A DNA stretch of 64,000 nucleotides from WHSW01 sp963851045 (GTDB lineage Bacteria; Actinomycetota; Thermoleophilia; Solirubrobacterales; 70-9): NCBI GenBank assembly GCA_963851045.1, contig CAWKNC010000002.1, forward strand, positions 1,240,001 to 1,304,000, in the 5' to 3' direction. Of the stretch, positions 54,211 to 62,423 are shown piece by piece. The position numbers and the translations under genes were made by a program. The stretch's first letter is position 1; the number at the start of each line of letters is the position of its first letter. Below the pieces are notes generated by a model. The model saw only the letters and a list, made by a program, of their open reading frames with translations, was not told where the DNA came from and searched no databases.

Positions 54211-54624
54211 CTACCGGCGCCCGCCGCGGCGCTCTGCCTTCTCGGCCGCGCGCGCGGCCTGCAGCTGGCGCAGCCGACGGCGAAAGAAGAAGCGGTCGAC
54301 GTAATAGCCCATCGGCACGTAGATCACGAGCATCACAGCCGACAGCGCGAGCGCAGAGCCCACCGGGCGCCCGAAGGCGAGCCAGAACAGCAAAAAGAAG
54401 ATGACCGCACCGAAGAGGCCGCGATTGAAGGCGCTGCGCCAGGTCGGCGCGATATCGCGGCGATCGACGGTGCGCTTTCCCTTCGAGCGGGAGCCCTGCT
54501 TGGCGCGGGCGCGGGCCTTGGCCTCCTCGCGAGTGCGGGGACGCCCGCGCGGCCCGCGGGTATCAAGACCGCCGCCCTGAGTGCCGCGGTGCTTTCGCCG
54601 ACGTCGTTTCTTGGTCTGAGCCAC
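54211..54624 (-). CDS. Small membrane protein with highly basic N-terminus
   Basis: A 137-residue protein with a Lys/Arg/Gly-rich, disordered N-terminal half (KKRRRRKHRGTQGGG) and two membrane helices (GAVIFFLLFWLAFG and ALALSAVMLVIYVPMGYYV), ending in a basic tail. GTG 54624 is chosen because upstream residues are of different composition and belong to another frame. Similar short proteins are widespread in actinobacteria without assigned function. It lies 5 bp upstream of the metallo-hydrolase gene. Confidence 0.7.
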   Translation of the reverse strand: MAQTKKRRRRKHRGTQGGGLDTRGPRGRPRTREEAKARARAKQGSRSKGKRTVDRRDIAPTWRSAFNRGLFGAVIFFLLFWLAFGRPVGSALALSAVMLVIYVPMGYYVDRFFFRRRLRQLQAARAAEKAERRGGRR

Positions 54625-54661
54625 GACTGAGAAAGTTAACGAGATGCGCCGCGCGCCGAAG

Positions 54662-55534
54662 TCAGTCGCCGCTGGCGAGCCGGCGCTCGAGAACATGAAG
54701 CTCGGGATCGAAGTCGCGCAACGGCACGTCGGCGGGCAGATCGCGTAGCGCCGCCTCAGGCAGCAGGCCGACAACCTCCGCTGCGACCGGCCTCGCCCCG
54801 CTCGGCGCCGCCAACTCGCGAACCCTCTCGATCACCCGGCTCAGCGGCACGGCGATCGGGTCGTGAATGTTGGTCGATACCTGGGCGACCCCGTCGAGGT
54901 CGATGCCGATCGCTCGCACCCCGAGGATGCCTCCGCCCGACTCGCGCAGACCGACCGCGACCTGGCGAGCGATCTCGGCATCGCCGGTGTCGAGCTCGAT
55001 GTTGAACGCAGCCAGCGGTCGCCGAGCCGTGACCAGCGTCGCGCCGGCCCGCGGGTGCGGCATCGCCGGCCCGAGGTCTGGCGCGAGGTCGCCGGAGTGC
55101 ATCCGCTCGGTCAGGGTCGCAAGCCCGCCGCGTCGAAAAAACGCGCGTTCGCCGCGAATCGGATCCGAGGCGAGCTCGCCGTAGAGAAACACCGGCACGC
55201 CAATCTCGGCGATCGCCAGCGCCGCCTCGAGAGCAAGGTCGCGGGCGGCCGAGTGCTCCTCGTCGCCGATCCAGAGGATCGGGCAGACGTCGAGCGAGCC
55301 GATGCAGGGATGCTCGCCCTCATGGGTCGACATATCGATGCGCTCCATCGCGGCGCGCGCCCCAGCCGCCATTGCCGTCGCCAGGTCTGAGGCGTCGGCC
55401 TCAAGCGTCACGACGGTTCGGTTGTGGACGCGATCGCTATGTCGGTCGAGCAGGTTCGCCGGCGCGAACGCCTCGGTGATCGCCTCGATGGCCGCGGCGT
55501 CGCGTCCCTCGGAGAAGTTGGGAACTGCGATCAC
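54662..55534 (-). CDS. Glutamate formimidoyltransferase-like protein
   Basis: A 290-residue protein of the formiminotransferase N- and C-subdomain family. Visible segments are VIAVPNFSEGRD at the N-terminus, HNRTVVTLEAD, STHEGEHPCIGSLDVCPI and NIELDTGDAEIARQVA. The family moves a formimino group to tetrahydrofolate in histidine degradation, but no other hut gene is nearby, so another folate-linked role is possible. GTG 55534 gives the conserved N-terminus. 13 bp follow the aminopeptidase-like stop. Confidence 0.87.
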   Translation of the reverse strand: MIAVPNFSEGRDAAAIEAITEAFAPANLLDRHSDRVHNRTVVTLEADASDLATAMAAGARAAMERIDMSTHEGEHPCIGSLDVCPILWIGDEEHSAARDLALEAALAIAEIGVPVFLYGELASDPIRGERAFFRRGGLATLTERMHSGDLAPDLGPAMPHPRAGATLVTARRPLAAFNIELDTGDAEIARQVAVGLRESGGGILGVRAIGIDLDGVAQVSTNIHDPIAVPLSRVIERVRELAAPSGARPVAAEVVGLLPEAALRDLPADVPLRDFDPELHVLERRLASGD

Positions 55535-55547
55535 GGGAGTTCCAGAC

Positions 55548-56501
55548 TCAGCCGACGAGTAGCTCGCCGTCGCGCACGAGCTCTTCGCCGTCGACGGTGA
55601 CCGTCGGGCGAAGGACGACGCAATCGAGGTGGACCGGGACCTGAACCGTTCCCCCAATTGCCGCCGAGGCGCCAAAGGCAACGTGACATGTGCCAAGGAG
55701 CTTTTCGTCCTCGATCACGTTGCCCGTCAACTCGGCCTTCTCGTTCGTGCCGATGCCGAGCTCGGCGACGTTCGTGCCGCCCTCGCCACCAACGCCGAGC
55801 AGTTCGAGCAAGCGGATTCCCTCGTCGCCGGTGGCCTCGGTGAGATGGCCCGCCTCGACGGTCAACTCAACCGGGGCCGAGACGCGCCCCAGCGTGGCGA
55901 TCGAGCCGTCGATGACGAGCCGGCCCTCGGCGCTGCCCTCGACCGGCGCGATGAAGCCCTCGCCGCAGGGCAAATTTCCAAACGCACCCTTGTGGGTCAG
56001 ATCGCCCGCATCCGGAATTCCGGTGCGGCCCTCGATTCCGAGGCGCAGGTCGGAGCCGTTGGCGCAGGTGATGCGCGCCTCCGAGCCCGCCGTCAGCATC
56101 TGGGCGATCGCCTCGCCCTTGCGGCGCAGGCCGTCCATATCGGCGCTCATGACCCGCGCGAGCAGATCCTCGGTGACTCCCGGCAGCGTCGCGATCCGAA
56201 CGCCACGCTCGCTCGCAGCCTTGCGCGCCGCCGTGTGGGAGAGCGACTGCACGGTGGGACACAGGACGACGTCGGCGGTCGCCATAGCTGCCGCGACAGC
56301 CGCCGGCGGCTCGGCCGCGTGCGACGCACGCTCGGTCATCAGCATCGTCACCGCATCGGCGCCGGCCCGGCCCGCCTCCCCGCGCAGGCGCTCACCGAGA
56401 CCGATCGTCGCCGGGTTGCAGACGACCAGCATCTCGTCGCCCTCCCGCACGCCCATGCAATCAAGCACGACCGCCCGCACCGCCTGCTCAAGATCGCTCA
56501 C
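55548..56501 (-). CDS. M29-like leucyl aminopeptidase family protein
   Basis: A 317-residue protein resembling thermophilic M29 aminopeptidases and related metalloenzymes. Typical C-terminal metal-site segments are NVAELGIGTNEKAELTGNVIEDEK and GTCHVAFGASAAIGG...VPVHLD. The N-terminal Rossmann-like half reads MLVVCNPATIGLGERLRGEA. GTG 56501 is chosen; TTG 56510 is an alternative. Substrate not predictable, since the family also includes ring-cleaving dioxygenases (NicX). Confidence 0.8.
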   Translation of the reverse strand: MSDLEQAVRAVVLDCMGVREGDEMLVVCNPATIGLGERLRGEAGRAGADAVTMLMTERASHAAEPPAAVAAAMATADVVLCPTVQSLSHTAARKAASERGVRIATLPGVTEDLLARVMSADMDGLRRKGEAIAQMLTAGSEARITCANGSDLRLGIEGRTGIPDAGDLTHKGAFGNLPCGEGFIAPVEGSAEGRLVIDGSIATLGRVSAPVELTVEAGHLTEATGDEGIRLLELLGVGGEGGTNVAELGIGTNEKAELTGNVIEDEKLLGTCHVAFGASAAIGGTVQVPVHLDCVVLRPTVTVDGEELVRDGELLVG

Positions 56502-56604
56502 GCCCCGCAAGCTAGCCGAGCCAGCTGTGCATCCGCGCCAGCGCGGGCTCGAGGTCGCGCTCTTCGCGGGCGCGGCGCTTAACCGCGTCGGTGACGTGAC
56601 GGCA

Positions 56605-56647
56605 AGGGTCCTCCTCGAACGCAGCTGCGCCGGTCGAAGAGGACCCT
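56605..56647 (-). terminator. Hairpin downstream of the HTH-like small gene
   Basis: The 9-bp inverted repeat AGGGTCCTC/GAGGACCCT (56605-56613 and 56639-56647), extended by TCGA on both sides. It lies 10 bp after the stop of the 56657-56974 gene and is followed by only a short T stretch on the minus strand. It may be a weak terminator. Confidence 0.45.
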
Positions 56648-56656
56648 AGGTTCCGA

Positions 56657-56974
56657 TCAGACCTGCTGGCCGACCGTGCCGCTGTCGTCGCCGTCGCCGT
56701 CGCCGTCTCCGTCGCCGGAGTCGGCCGGCGGGGTTCCCGCGGCGCTAGCCATCACTCCGCTGGCGGCAACGCTGGCGCCGAGCTTGAAGATTCCGGTGTT
56801 CTCCTCGTCGTCGCGAACCTTCTCGAACTGACCCTCCTTGCGGGCCTTCGTGAACGCCTGCTTGACGTCGGACTTCTCAACGCCGAGGGCGTCGGCGATG
56901 TCCTGGCGGTTGAACTCTTCCTTACCGAGGTTCTTGGCCGCTTCCACGACCTGCTCCTGTGTGATCTCAGCCAT
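56657..56974 (-). CDS. Small protein with helix-turn-helix-like N-terminus and acidic tail
   Basis: A 105-residue protein. Residues 1-60 (ITQEQVVEAAKNLGKEEFNRQDIADALGVEKSDVKQAFTKARKEG) look like a winged-helix or HTH module. The rest is a flexible Ala/Gly tail with an Asp-Gly repeat (DSGDGDGDGDGDD). ATG 56974 overlaps the upstream HDAC-family gene by 8 bp. It may be a small DNA-binding or nucleoid-associated protein; this is a guess from composition. Confidence 0.68.
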   Translation of the reverse strand: MAEITQEQVVEAAKNLGKEEFNRQDIADALGVEKSDVKQAFTKARKEGQFEKVRDDEENTGIFKLGASVAASGVMASAAGTPPADSGDGDGDGDGDDSGTVGQQV

Positions 56975-58055
56975 CTATGCCTTTCGTCGTTTTCTCTTCG
57001 TTACCCGACCATCCTCGCAGGCACGCATCAATCGCCACGCGCTCGAACTCGCGCAGACCCCTTGGAACGTCGAGTTCAAGCGGATCTTCGGCGAACGACG
57101 GCTCCAGACCCGCGAGCTCTTCAACTATCGCCAGGTTGCAGAACGGGAGGTGATCGAGGCTGTAGCCACCCTCAAGCGTGGCCACGAGCGGGAGGCCGGT
57201 CGCCTTCGCTCTTTTCGTCAGCGCCCGAAACCCCTCGGTGGTGACGCTCATCCGCCCGAGGGGATCGCCCGCCGCCGGATCCTGACCCGCGGAGATCAGA
57301 AGCAGCTCAGGATCGAACGCCGTGAGCCGGGGCGCGACGAGCTCATCCCAGGCGGCCAGGTAGCCCGCGTCGCCCGTGCCCGCCGGCAGCGGAACGTTTG
57401 CCGTGGTCTCGTTCTGAGCGTCGAGTCCGCCTCTGTCTTGCGGATAGAGATCGTCTTGGTGCAGTGAGACGAAGAGCACCGACGGGTCGTCCCAGAACAC
57501 GGTCTCGGTGCCGTTGCCGTGGTGCACGTCCCAGTCGACGATCGCAACCCGCTCCACACCGTGCGTTTGTTGCGCGTGCCGCGCGGCGATCGCAACGCTG
57601 TTGAAGAGACAAAATCCCATCGCCTCGTCCTGCGATGAGTGGTGACCCGGCGGTCGAACCAGCGCGAAGCCGTTCTCGGCGCGGCCGTCGAGCACCGCAT
57701 CGGTCACCTCGAGCAGACACCCCGGCGCAAGCAGTGCCGGCTGCCAGCTGGCCGGGCCAATGCGCGCCTCCGGACCCACCCATGCGTACTCACCGCGGGC
57801 GCAGGCCTGCTCAATCGCGTCGATCAGGCGCGGCGTGTGAACGAGCTCGAGTTCTCCCCGCGTCGCCTCGCGCGACTCGAGCCTCGTCAGCTGATCGATG
57901 ACGCCCGCCGCCTCCAGAACCCGCAGCGTCCGAGTCAGCCGCGCCGGCTGCTCGACATGCGCGACCTCGATCCACCCCGCCGCGCGCTCATCGAGCACCA
58001 TCGACCCGTTGTCATGCGCCAGACAGCGCTCGTCATACACAAAGGCCGTCGCCAC
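56967..58055 (-). CDS. Histone deacetylase family hydrolase (AcuC-like)
   Basis: A 362-residue zinc-dependent deacetylase. VRPPGHHSSQDEAMGFCLFNSVAIAA holds the active-site His pair, IVDWDVHHGNGTE the Asp-His zinc ligands, and LISAGQDPAAGDPLG the second Asp. LEGGYSLDHL carries the usual Gly-Gly-Tyr. Bacterial members deacetylate acetyl-CoA synthetase, polyamines or unknown substrates. Alone at the head of a short minus-strand run with the HTH-like gene. Confidence 0.9.
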   Translation of the reverse strand: MATAFVYDERCLAHDNGSMVLDERAAGWIEVAHVEQPARLTRTLRVLEAAGVIDQLTRLESREATRGELELVHTPRLIDAIEQACARGEYAWVGPEARIGPASWQPALLAPGCLLEVTDAVLDGRAENGFALVRPPGHHSSQDEAMGFCLFNSVAIAARHAQQTHGVERVAIVDWDVHHGNGTETVFWDDPSVLFVSLHQDDLYPQDRGGLDAQNETTANVPLPAGTGDAGYLAAWDELVAPRLTAFDPELLLISAGQDPAAGDPLGRMSVTTEGFRALTKRAKATGLPLVATLEGGYSLDHLPFCNLAIVEELAGLEPSFAEDPLELDVPRGLREFERVAIDACLRGWSGNEEKTTKGIDG

Positions 58056-58187
58056 GCCCGCGCACGCTATTCCCCGCCGAGCCCGAACACCCCGCCCCCG
58101 GCTCGAAAGGCGGCTCGCTCACGGCTGTCGGCAGCCAGCCGCCACTCGACCGAACAGCCCCTCCCCACCGCTACGATTCCCGCCCCC

Positions 58188-58261
58188 GCCGGAGTAGCTC
58201 AGCTGGTTAGAGCAGCGGAATCATAATCCGCGTGTCGGGGGTTCGAGTCCCTCCTCCGGCA
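58188..58261 (+). tRNA. tRNA-Met (CAT)
   Basis: A 74-nt cloverleaf with a perfect 7-bp acceptor stem GCCGGAG/CTCCGGC, a D-arm GCTC...GAGC, an anticodon stem GCGGA/TCCGC with loop ATCATAA (CAT anticodon), and a T-arm with GTTCGAGT. CCA is not encoded. It is more likely elongator Met; an Ile-2 (lysidine) tRNA has the same anticodon and cannot be fully excluded without identity analysis. Confidence 0.92.
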
Positions 58262-58300
58262 TCGCGAATCTCCTGCAAATCGGCGGTATCTCGCGCCTGC

Positions 58301-58460
58301 CAACGCGTAAGTCCTACGCGTCGTTCGAAGTGCGCTTTTCGCCCAAGAGCCCGAACGTCGCTGAAGGCCGTCTGTAGGACTAAGTCCGCGACGTTCGGCG
58401 CAGGTCGCAGATCGGCCGCGCGGTTCGGCGCAGGTCGGCGGCGCGCGGCGCAGGTGCACG
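58301..58460. repeat. Cluster of inverted and direct repeats after the tRNA
   Basis: AGTCCTAC/GTAGGACT pair at 58310-58317 and 58374-58381. CCGAACGTCG/CGACGTTCGG (10-bp perfect) pair at 58351-58360 and 58389-58398. The direct repeat GTTCGGCGCAGGTCG occurs at 58393-58407 and 58423-58437, with a third decayed copy at 58446-58458. No gene is convincing here. The stretch could be a scar of an element inserted at the tRNA, though no integrase or att duplication is visible. Confidence 0.5.
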
Positions 58461-58507
58461 CAAAGCGACCTGCGCAGGGCAAGCACGCCTACGCCAGCGA
58501 TCTCCCG

Positions 58508-58745
58508 TCAGCTCGTGGGGGCCTTGCGCTTCTTTTTGCCCTTGACCTTGATTTTGCGCGTCGCGGTCGCGGCGTTGCCAGCCTCATCGGTCGCGCGCAC
58601 CCCGATCGTCGCCTTCGAGGTTTTGCTCTGCTCGATCGCCCTCTTGAGCTGCTTGATGGCCTTCGTTGCCCTTGGGCCTGAACGTCAGCTTGGCCTGCTG
58701 ACCCCGGCCCAGAAGCGAGTCGCCCGCCTCGCCGCGATCTAAGAG
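58508..58745 (-). pseudogene. Remnant of a secreted Ig/cadherin-like protein C-terminus
   Basis: Minus-strand translation in two frames gives GDSLLGRGQQAKLTFRPKGN, then after one extra base KAIKQLKRAIEQSKTSKATI, VRATDEAGNAATATRKIKVK and a Lys-rich end. The TDEAGN motif and beta-strand pattern are typical of the C-terminal Ig-like modules of secreted actinobacterial proteins. No start, signal peptide or N-terminal part is visible. A decayed gene is the simplest reading; the frame break near 58667 may add to it. Confidence 0.6.
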
Positions 58746-58915
58746 CCGCCGCCCCGCAACGCCGCGCGGCGCGCCCTGACGGGCAACGTTTTTGCGAACC
58801 CTCGATCGACGGGCAGATTTCGGCGACGGGATCGCGGTTTTCTGCCCGTCGGCTCCGTTCGTTCGTCGAGAATATGCTGGCGTGCGTTCGTGTCCACGCG
58901 ATGAAGGGGCGAAAA

Positions 58916-59206
58916 ATGGCGACACTGCATATCGAGCACCCGATCACCGACCTGCAGTTATGGCTAGGTGCCTTCACACGCTTCGAGGATGCGCGGCTCA
59001 AGGCCGGAGTCCGCAGTCAGCGCGTTTACCAGCCGGTTGACGACGACAAGTACATCCACGTCTTGCTGGACTTCGACAGCGTCGAAGAAGCAAGCGCTTT
59101 CAAGCGCTTCCTGGAGACGACCGTCTGGACCTCGGCGGAGGCATCGCCGGCGCTCAGTGGATCTCCCAAAGCGAGTGTCCTCACACAGGTGAGCACCAGT
59201 TCCTAG
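58916..59206 (+). CDS. Small conserved hypothetical protein
   Basis: A 96-residue soluble protein (ATLHIEHPITDLQLWLGAFTRF...RVYQPVDDDKYIHVLLDFDSVEEASAFKRFLE). Beta-alpha alternation and the DFDSVEEASAF segment resemble ferredoxin-fold ABM-like small proteins, but the family is not recognised with certainty. ATG 58916 has AAGGGGC just upstream and is preferred over 58874. Stands alone, convergent to the winged-helix regulator. Confidence 0.68.
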   Translation: MATLHIEHPITDLQLWLGAFTRFEDARLKAGVRSQRVYQPVDDDKYIHVLLDFDSVEEASAFKRFLETTVWTSAEASPALSGSPKASVLTQVSTSS

Positions 59207-59250
59207 GCTCACAGCGGGCAAGCCCGTTGCATGGCCCCGCTCGACCCGAT

Positions 59251-59580
59251 CTAAGGCTGATCGGTTTCGATCGTGAGGTTCTTTAGGCGTTCGAGTTGAT
59301 CCCAGTGGGTTGCGATCCGTTTCCTGCCAACCGCCGTCAGCGAGACCCTGGTGTTGGGTTTCTTGCGCACGAAGCGCTTCTCGATGGCGATGAGACCTGC
59401 CTCTTCGAGCTTCGTCAGGTGGCTGGAGAGGTTTCCTCTGGTCAGTCCCGTCGAGCGCAGAAGGAAGACGAAGTCTGCAGTCCGGGCAGACGACAGAACC
59501 GTCAGGATCGCTAGCCGGCCCGGCTCGTGGATCAGGCGATCAAGGCTCAGCTCGCCGACGTTCTGACTACGCCCCGGCAT
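59251..59580 (-). CDS. Winged-helix transcriptional regulator (HTH_34-like)
   Basis: A 109-residue winged-helix protein. DRLIHEPGRLAILTVLSSARTADFVFLLRSTGLTRGNLSSHLTKLEEAGLI gives the HTH and wing, with KKPNTRVSLTAVGRKRI following. It fits the HTH_34 group that often pairs with membrane proteins. ATG 59580 overlaps the upstream membrane-protein gene by 14 bp, so it is cotranscribed and may regulate that gene. Confidence 0.85.
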   Translation of the reverse strand: MPGRSQNVGELSLDRLIHEPGRLAILTVLSSARTADFVFLLRSTGLTRGNLSSHLTKLEEAGLIAIEKRFVRKKPNTRVSLTAVGRKRIATHWDQLERLKNLTIETDQP

Positions 59581-60169
59581 CGCTGTTTCCGTGGCCCAAA
59601 CCTTGAGGTGAGCCAAACGTTTGAACGAACAGGCGGTGGTCGAAGACGCCGCTGGCCATCAAGGCCACCCCCGCGAGCAGGATGCCGGTGTTCGACGGGT
59701 CGCCACCATTCCACACGGGCAATGCACCGATGACCAGTAGGCCACCCCAGATGATCACGTGATGCACCTTGAGGCCGATGCCGACCGCGTACCAGATCAG
59801 CATGACCGCGGCGAAAGTAATTGCCGAGTCGTTGACGGGCAGATCGAGTGACCAACTCACGCTGCCGCGCAGCAGAAGCGATCCTCCGATCATCACCGCC
59901 ACACCGAGTGCCAACGCTGCGGCGCCCCGGATCTGCTCCCTCATCGTCGGACTCAGACGCCCATAGTTGTCGTTGTAGTAGCGGTTGAGCGGCACGTATG
60001 CGGCAGCGATCGCCACGGCGGCGACTGGGAATGCCCAGCTCTGGCTGAACGGTCCGACCTCCCAGTTGCCGAGGGCCGAGAGGATGAGAAGCATGCCCGT
60101 CGGGACCAAGAACAGGCCCCTTAGATAGGAGTAGTTCGTCGCTGCTTTCTCGAGATCCATCTGGTGCAT
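59567..60169 (-). CDS. Polytopic membrane protein cotranscribed with the regulator
   Basis: A 200-residue protein with about six hydrophobic segments (GLFLVPTGMLLILSALG, WAFPVAAVAIAAAYV, GAAALALGVAVMIGGSLL, AITFAAVMLIWYAVGIGL, HVIIWGGLLVIGALP, TGILLAGVALMASGVF). ATG 60169 has AAGGAGCC 5 bp before it. No catalytic motif is visible. With the overlapping winged-helix gene it forms a two-gene unit seen elsewhere as regulator plus efflux- or stress-type membrane protein. Confidence 0.78.
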   Translation of the reverse strand: MHQMDLEKAATNYSYLRGLFLVPTGMLLILSALGNWEVGPFSQSWAFPVAAVAIAAAYVPLNRYYNDNYGRLSPTMREQIRGAAALALGVAVMIGGSLLLRGSVSWSLDLPVNDSAITFAAVMLIWYAVGIGLKVHHVIIWGGLLVIGALPVWNGGDPSNTGILLAGVALMASGVFDHRLFVQTFGSPQGLGHGNSDAGA

Positions 60170-60235
60170 ACGAGGCTCCTTCCAAACAAGTTTGCGCCAC
60201 AAACCTAGCAGAGGAGCACCTGTCTAAGAATGCGC

Positions 60236-61651
60236 TCAGACGACGCCGGGCAGCCGGACCTCAAAGATCGCGCCCCCATCTGGGGCGTTTCGCGCTTCAG
60301 CTTTGCCGGAGTGCGCGCTTGCGATCCCGGCGACGATCGCCAGGCCAAGGCCCGCCCCACCCGTGGCCCGGTTGCGTGCCTGGTCGGCTCGCCAGAAGCG
60401 ATCGAAGATCTGACCCTCGTCGCCCGCGGGGATCCCGGGGCCATGATCTCTGACTCGCACAGCCACCTCGCCGTCGACGGCTTCAACCGTGATGTCGATC
60501 GGCCCGCGTTCGCCGTGGACGATGGCATTGCGCACCAGGTTGGCAATCAGCTGGTGTAGCTGATCGGGATCGCCATCGACGATCAGGCCACTCCCAGCCT
60601 CGAGGTTGATCGGCCGGTCGCCGGACATCGCCTGGGCGTCGGCGCGAACATCGCCGGCCACCTCGCCGAGATCGACCGCCACGCGAAGTGGTTCGGGAGC
60701 CTCGTCCAGGCGCGCGAGGGTCAACAGGTCGTCGACGAGGCGCGACATCCGGACCGATTCACTCTCGATCCGCTGCATCGCATCGCCGACCTCATCGGCG
60801 TTCACTGTCGCCCCCAGCCGGAACAGCTCCGCATAGCCGCGGATCGAGCTGAGAGGCGTGCGGAGTTCGTGCGAGGCGTCAGCCAGAAACTGGCGCAGTC
60901 GGCTCTCACTTGCCCGCTGCTCGGCAAACGCGTGCTCCAGCCGGGCAAGCATCTCGTTGAAGGCGATGCCAAGTCGTCCGACCTCCGTCCCTGGGTCTGG
61001 GTCGGGTACCCGGTGTGACATGTCACCGGCCGCGATCTCGCGGGCCGTTGCCTCCATGCGCGCGAGCGGACGCAGGCCTGCTCTGACGGCGACCACCGAG
61101 ATCATGCCGAGTGCCGCCAGGATCGCGAGGCTGACGATCAACTCGATTCGCCGCAAGCGGCCGAGGGTGTCGTTCAGATCAGCCAGCGGGATCGCGGAGA
61201 TCACGATCGATCCCTCGGGCAGCTCCTGCGCCACGACCCTGAAGTCGGGGCCCGAACCGTCCGAGGGCACGTCGAACGGTTCGCCGCCGACGTCAATCGT
61301 GGCCGGCAGGATCGGCTTCGGGGAGTTGGACCGGTCGCCAGTCAGCACGCCGCTGGCCGTTACGGTCCCCGCCGAATCGCGAATCTCGCCGTAGGTGCCA
61401 CTCGGCAACTGCGGTCCGGGTGGACCCTGCGGGCTGCCCGGAAAGTCGCCGCCGACCGAGCCGCCCAGAGGTCCGGGAGCAAGGTCTGCCGTAAGCAGGC
61501 GCCCGACCAGCGCCAGCGAGGCGCGCGCCTGGTCGTCGGCACGATCCGACAGGTACGAGCTGAGCGCGAGATAGGAAACGACGCTGAGAATCGCCAGGCC
61601 GGTGGCGGAAACGACCACCACGATCAACACGAGCCTGCGGCTGAGCGACAT
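60236..61651 (-). CDS. Sensor histidine kinase
   Basis: A 471-residue two-component sensor. Two membrane helices (LVLIVVVVSATGLAILSVVSY and IVSLAILAALGMISVVAV) frame a periplasmic-type domain (about 37-170) with a Gly/Pro-rich stretch. A HAMP domain, phosphorylated His261 in HELRTPLSSI and an ATPase domain with VRNAIVHGE, DHGPGIP and GGAGLGLAIV follow. It is 6 bp downstream of its response regulator. The signal is unknown. Confidence 0.93.
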   Translation of the reverse strand: MSLSRRLVLIVVVVSATGLAILSVVSYLALSSYLSDRADDQARASLALVGRLLTADLAPGPLGGSVGGDFPGSPQGPPGPQLPSGTYGEIRDSAGTVTASGVLTGDRSNSPKPILPATIDVGGEPFDVPSDGSGPDFRVVAQELPEGSIVISAIPLADLNDTLGRLRRIELIVSLAILAALGMISVVAVRAGLRPLARMEATAREIAAGDMSHRVPDPDPGTEVGRLGIAFNEMLARLEHAFAEQRASESRLRQFLADASHELRTPLSSIRGYAELFRLGATVNADEVGDAMQRIESESVRMSRLVDDLLTLARLDEAPEPLRVAVDLGEVAGDVRADAQAMSGDRPINLEAGSGLIVDGDPDQLHQLIANLVRNAIVHGERGPIDITVEAVDGEVAVRVRDHGPGIPAGDEGQIFDRFWRADQARNRATGGAGLGLAIVAGIASAHSGKAEARNAPDGGAIFEVRLPGVV

Positions 61652-61657
61652 CTCGAC

Positions 61658-62365
61658 TCAGTCCCGAGGCCTGCGGAGCGAGTAGCCCACACCCCTGACC
61701 GTGTGGATCAGCGGCCGGTCGGAGCGGTCGACCTTGCGGCGCAGATAGGAGATGTACGTCTCGAGCACTTGGCCGTGACCGCCGAAATCGTAGTTCCACA
61801 CGTGATCGAGGATCTGGCTGCGGGTCAGAACGCGCTTTGGGTTGAGCAGCAGGTAGCGCAGGAGCCTGAACTCCGTATCGGTCAGCTCGGCCGGCTCGCC
61901 GTCTCGGAAGACCTCGCGCGTGTCCTGGTCGAGCTCGAGGCCCTCGAAGCTCAGGCGCACCGCCTCTTCGCCGAGCCCAGCGCGGCGCAGCGTGCTGCGA
62001 ACGCGGGCGACCAGCTCCTCGACGCTGAACGGCTTAGTGACGTAATCGTCGCCGCCGATGGTCAGGCCGCGCACCTTGTCCGCGGTCGTATCCCGAGCCG
62101 TCAGAAAGATGATCGGCACCTCGCTTCGACGTTCTTCTAAACGACGCGCGACCTCGAAACCGTCGAGGCCGGGCATCATCACATCGAGGATCAGCAGGTG
62201 GGGCCGGAACGTGTCGAACAGCTCCAGTGCCTCGGCGCCGTCAGCGGCGGTGGCGACCGCGAACCCCTCGTATCGCAATGCGATCCGAAGGAGTTCGGCG
62301 ATCGCCGCCTCGTCGTCTACAACGAGGATCCGCTGCTCGGGTTGGGCGGAGCGACTCGCGTCCAT
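61658..62365 (-). CDS. OmpR/PhoB-family response regulator
   Basis: A 235-residue regulator. Receiver domain with acidic pocket (ILVVDDEA), phosphorylation Asp61 in LILDVMMPGLDG, and Lys in YVTKPFS. The C-terminal winged helix reads LTDTEFRLLRYLLLNPKRVLTR and VETYISYLRRKVD-like. ATG 62365 gives the usual N-terminus; upstream frame content is unrelated. Forms a two-component pair with the downstream kinase. Confidence 0.93.
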   Translation of the reverse strand: MDASRSAQPEQRILVVDDEAAIAELLRIALRYEGFAVATAADGAEALELFDTFRPHLLILDVMMPGLDGFEVARRLEERRSEVPIIFLTARDTTADKVRGLTIGGDDYVTKPFSVEELVARVRSTLRRAGLGEEAVRLSFEGLELDQDTREVFRDGEPAELTDTEFRLLRYLLLNPKRVLTRSQILDHVWNYDFGGHGQVLETYISYLRRKVDRSDRPLIHTVRGVGYSLRRPRD

Positions 62366-62423
62366 CGAGACATCATCGCTCAGCTTCCTGTGAGTTTCCT
62401 GGGAAAGGTCCTTTCCCAGCCGG

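Noticed and set aside
58199..58486. Minus-strand frame ending in RRRDSNPRHADYDSAALTS
   Set aside because: Its C-terminus is the translation of the antisense of tRNA-Met, a well-known false gene pattern.
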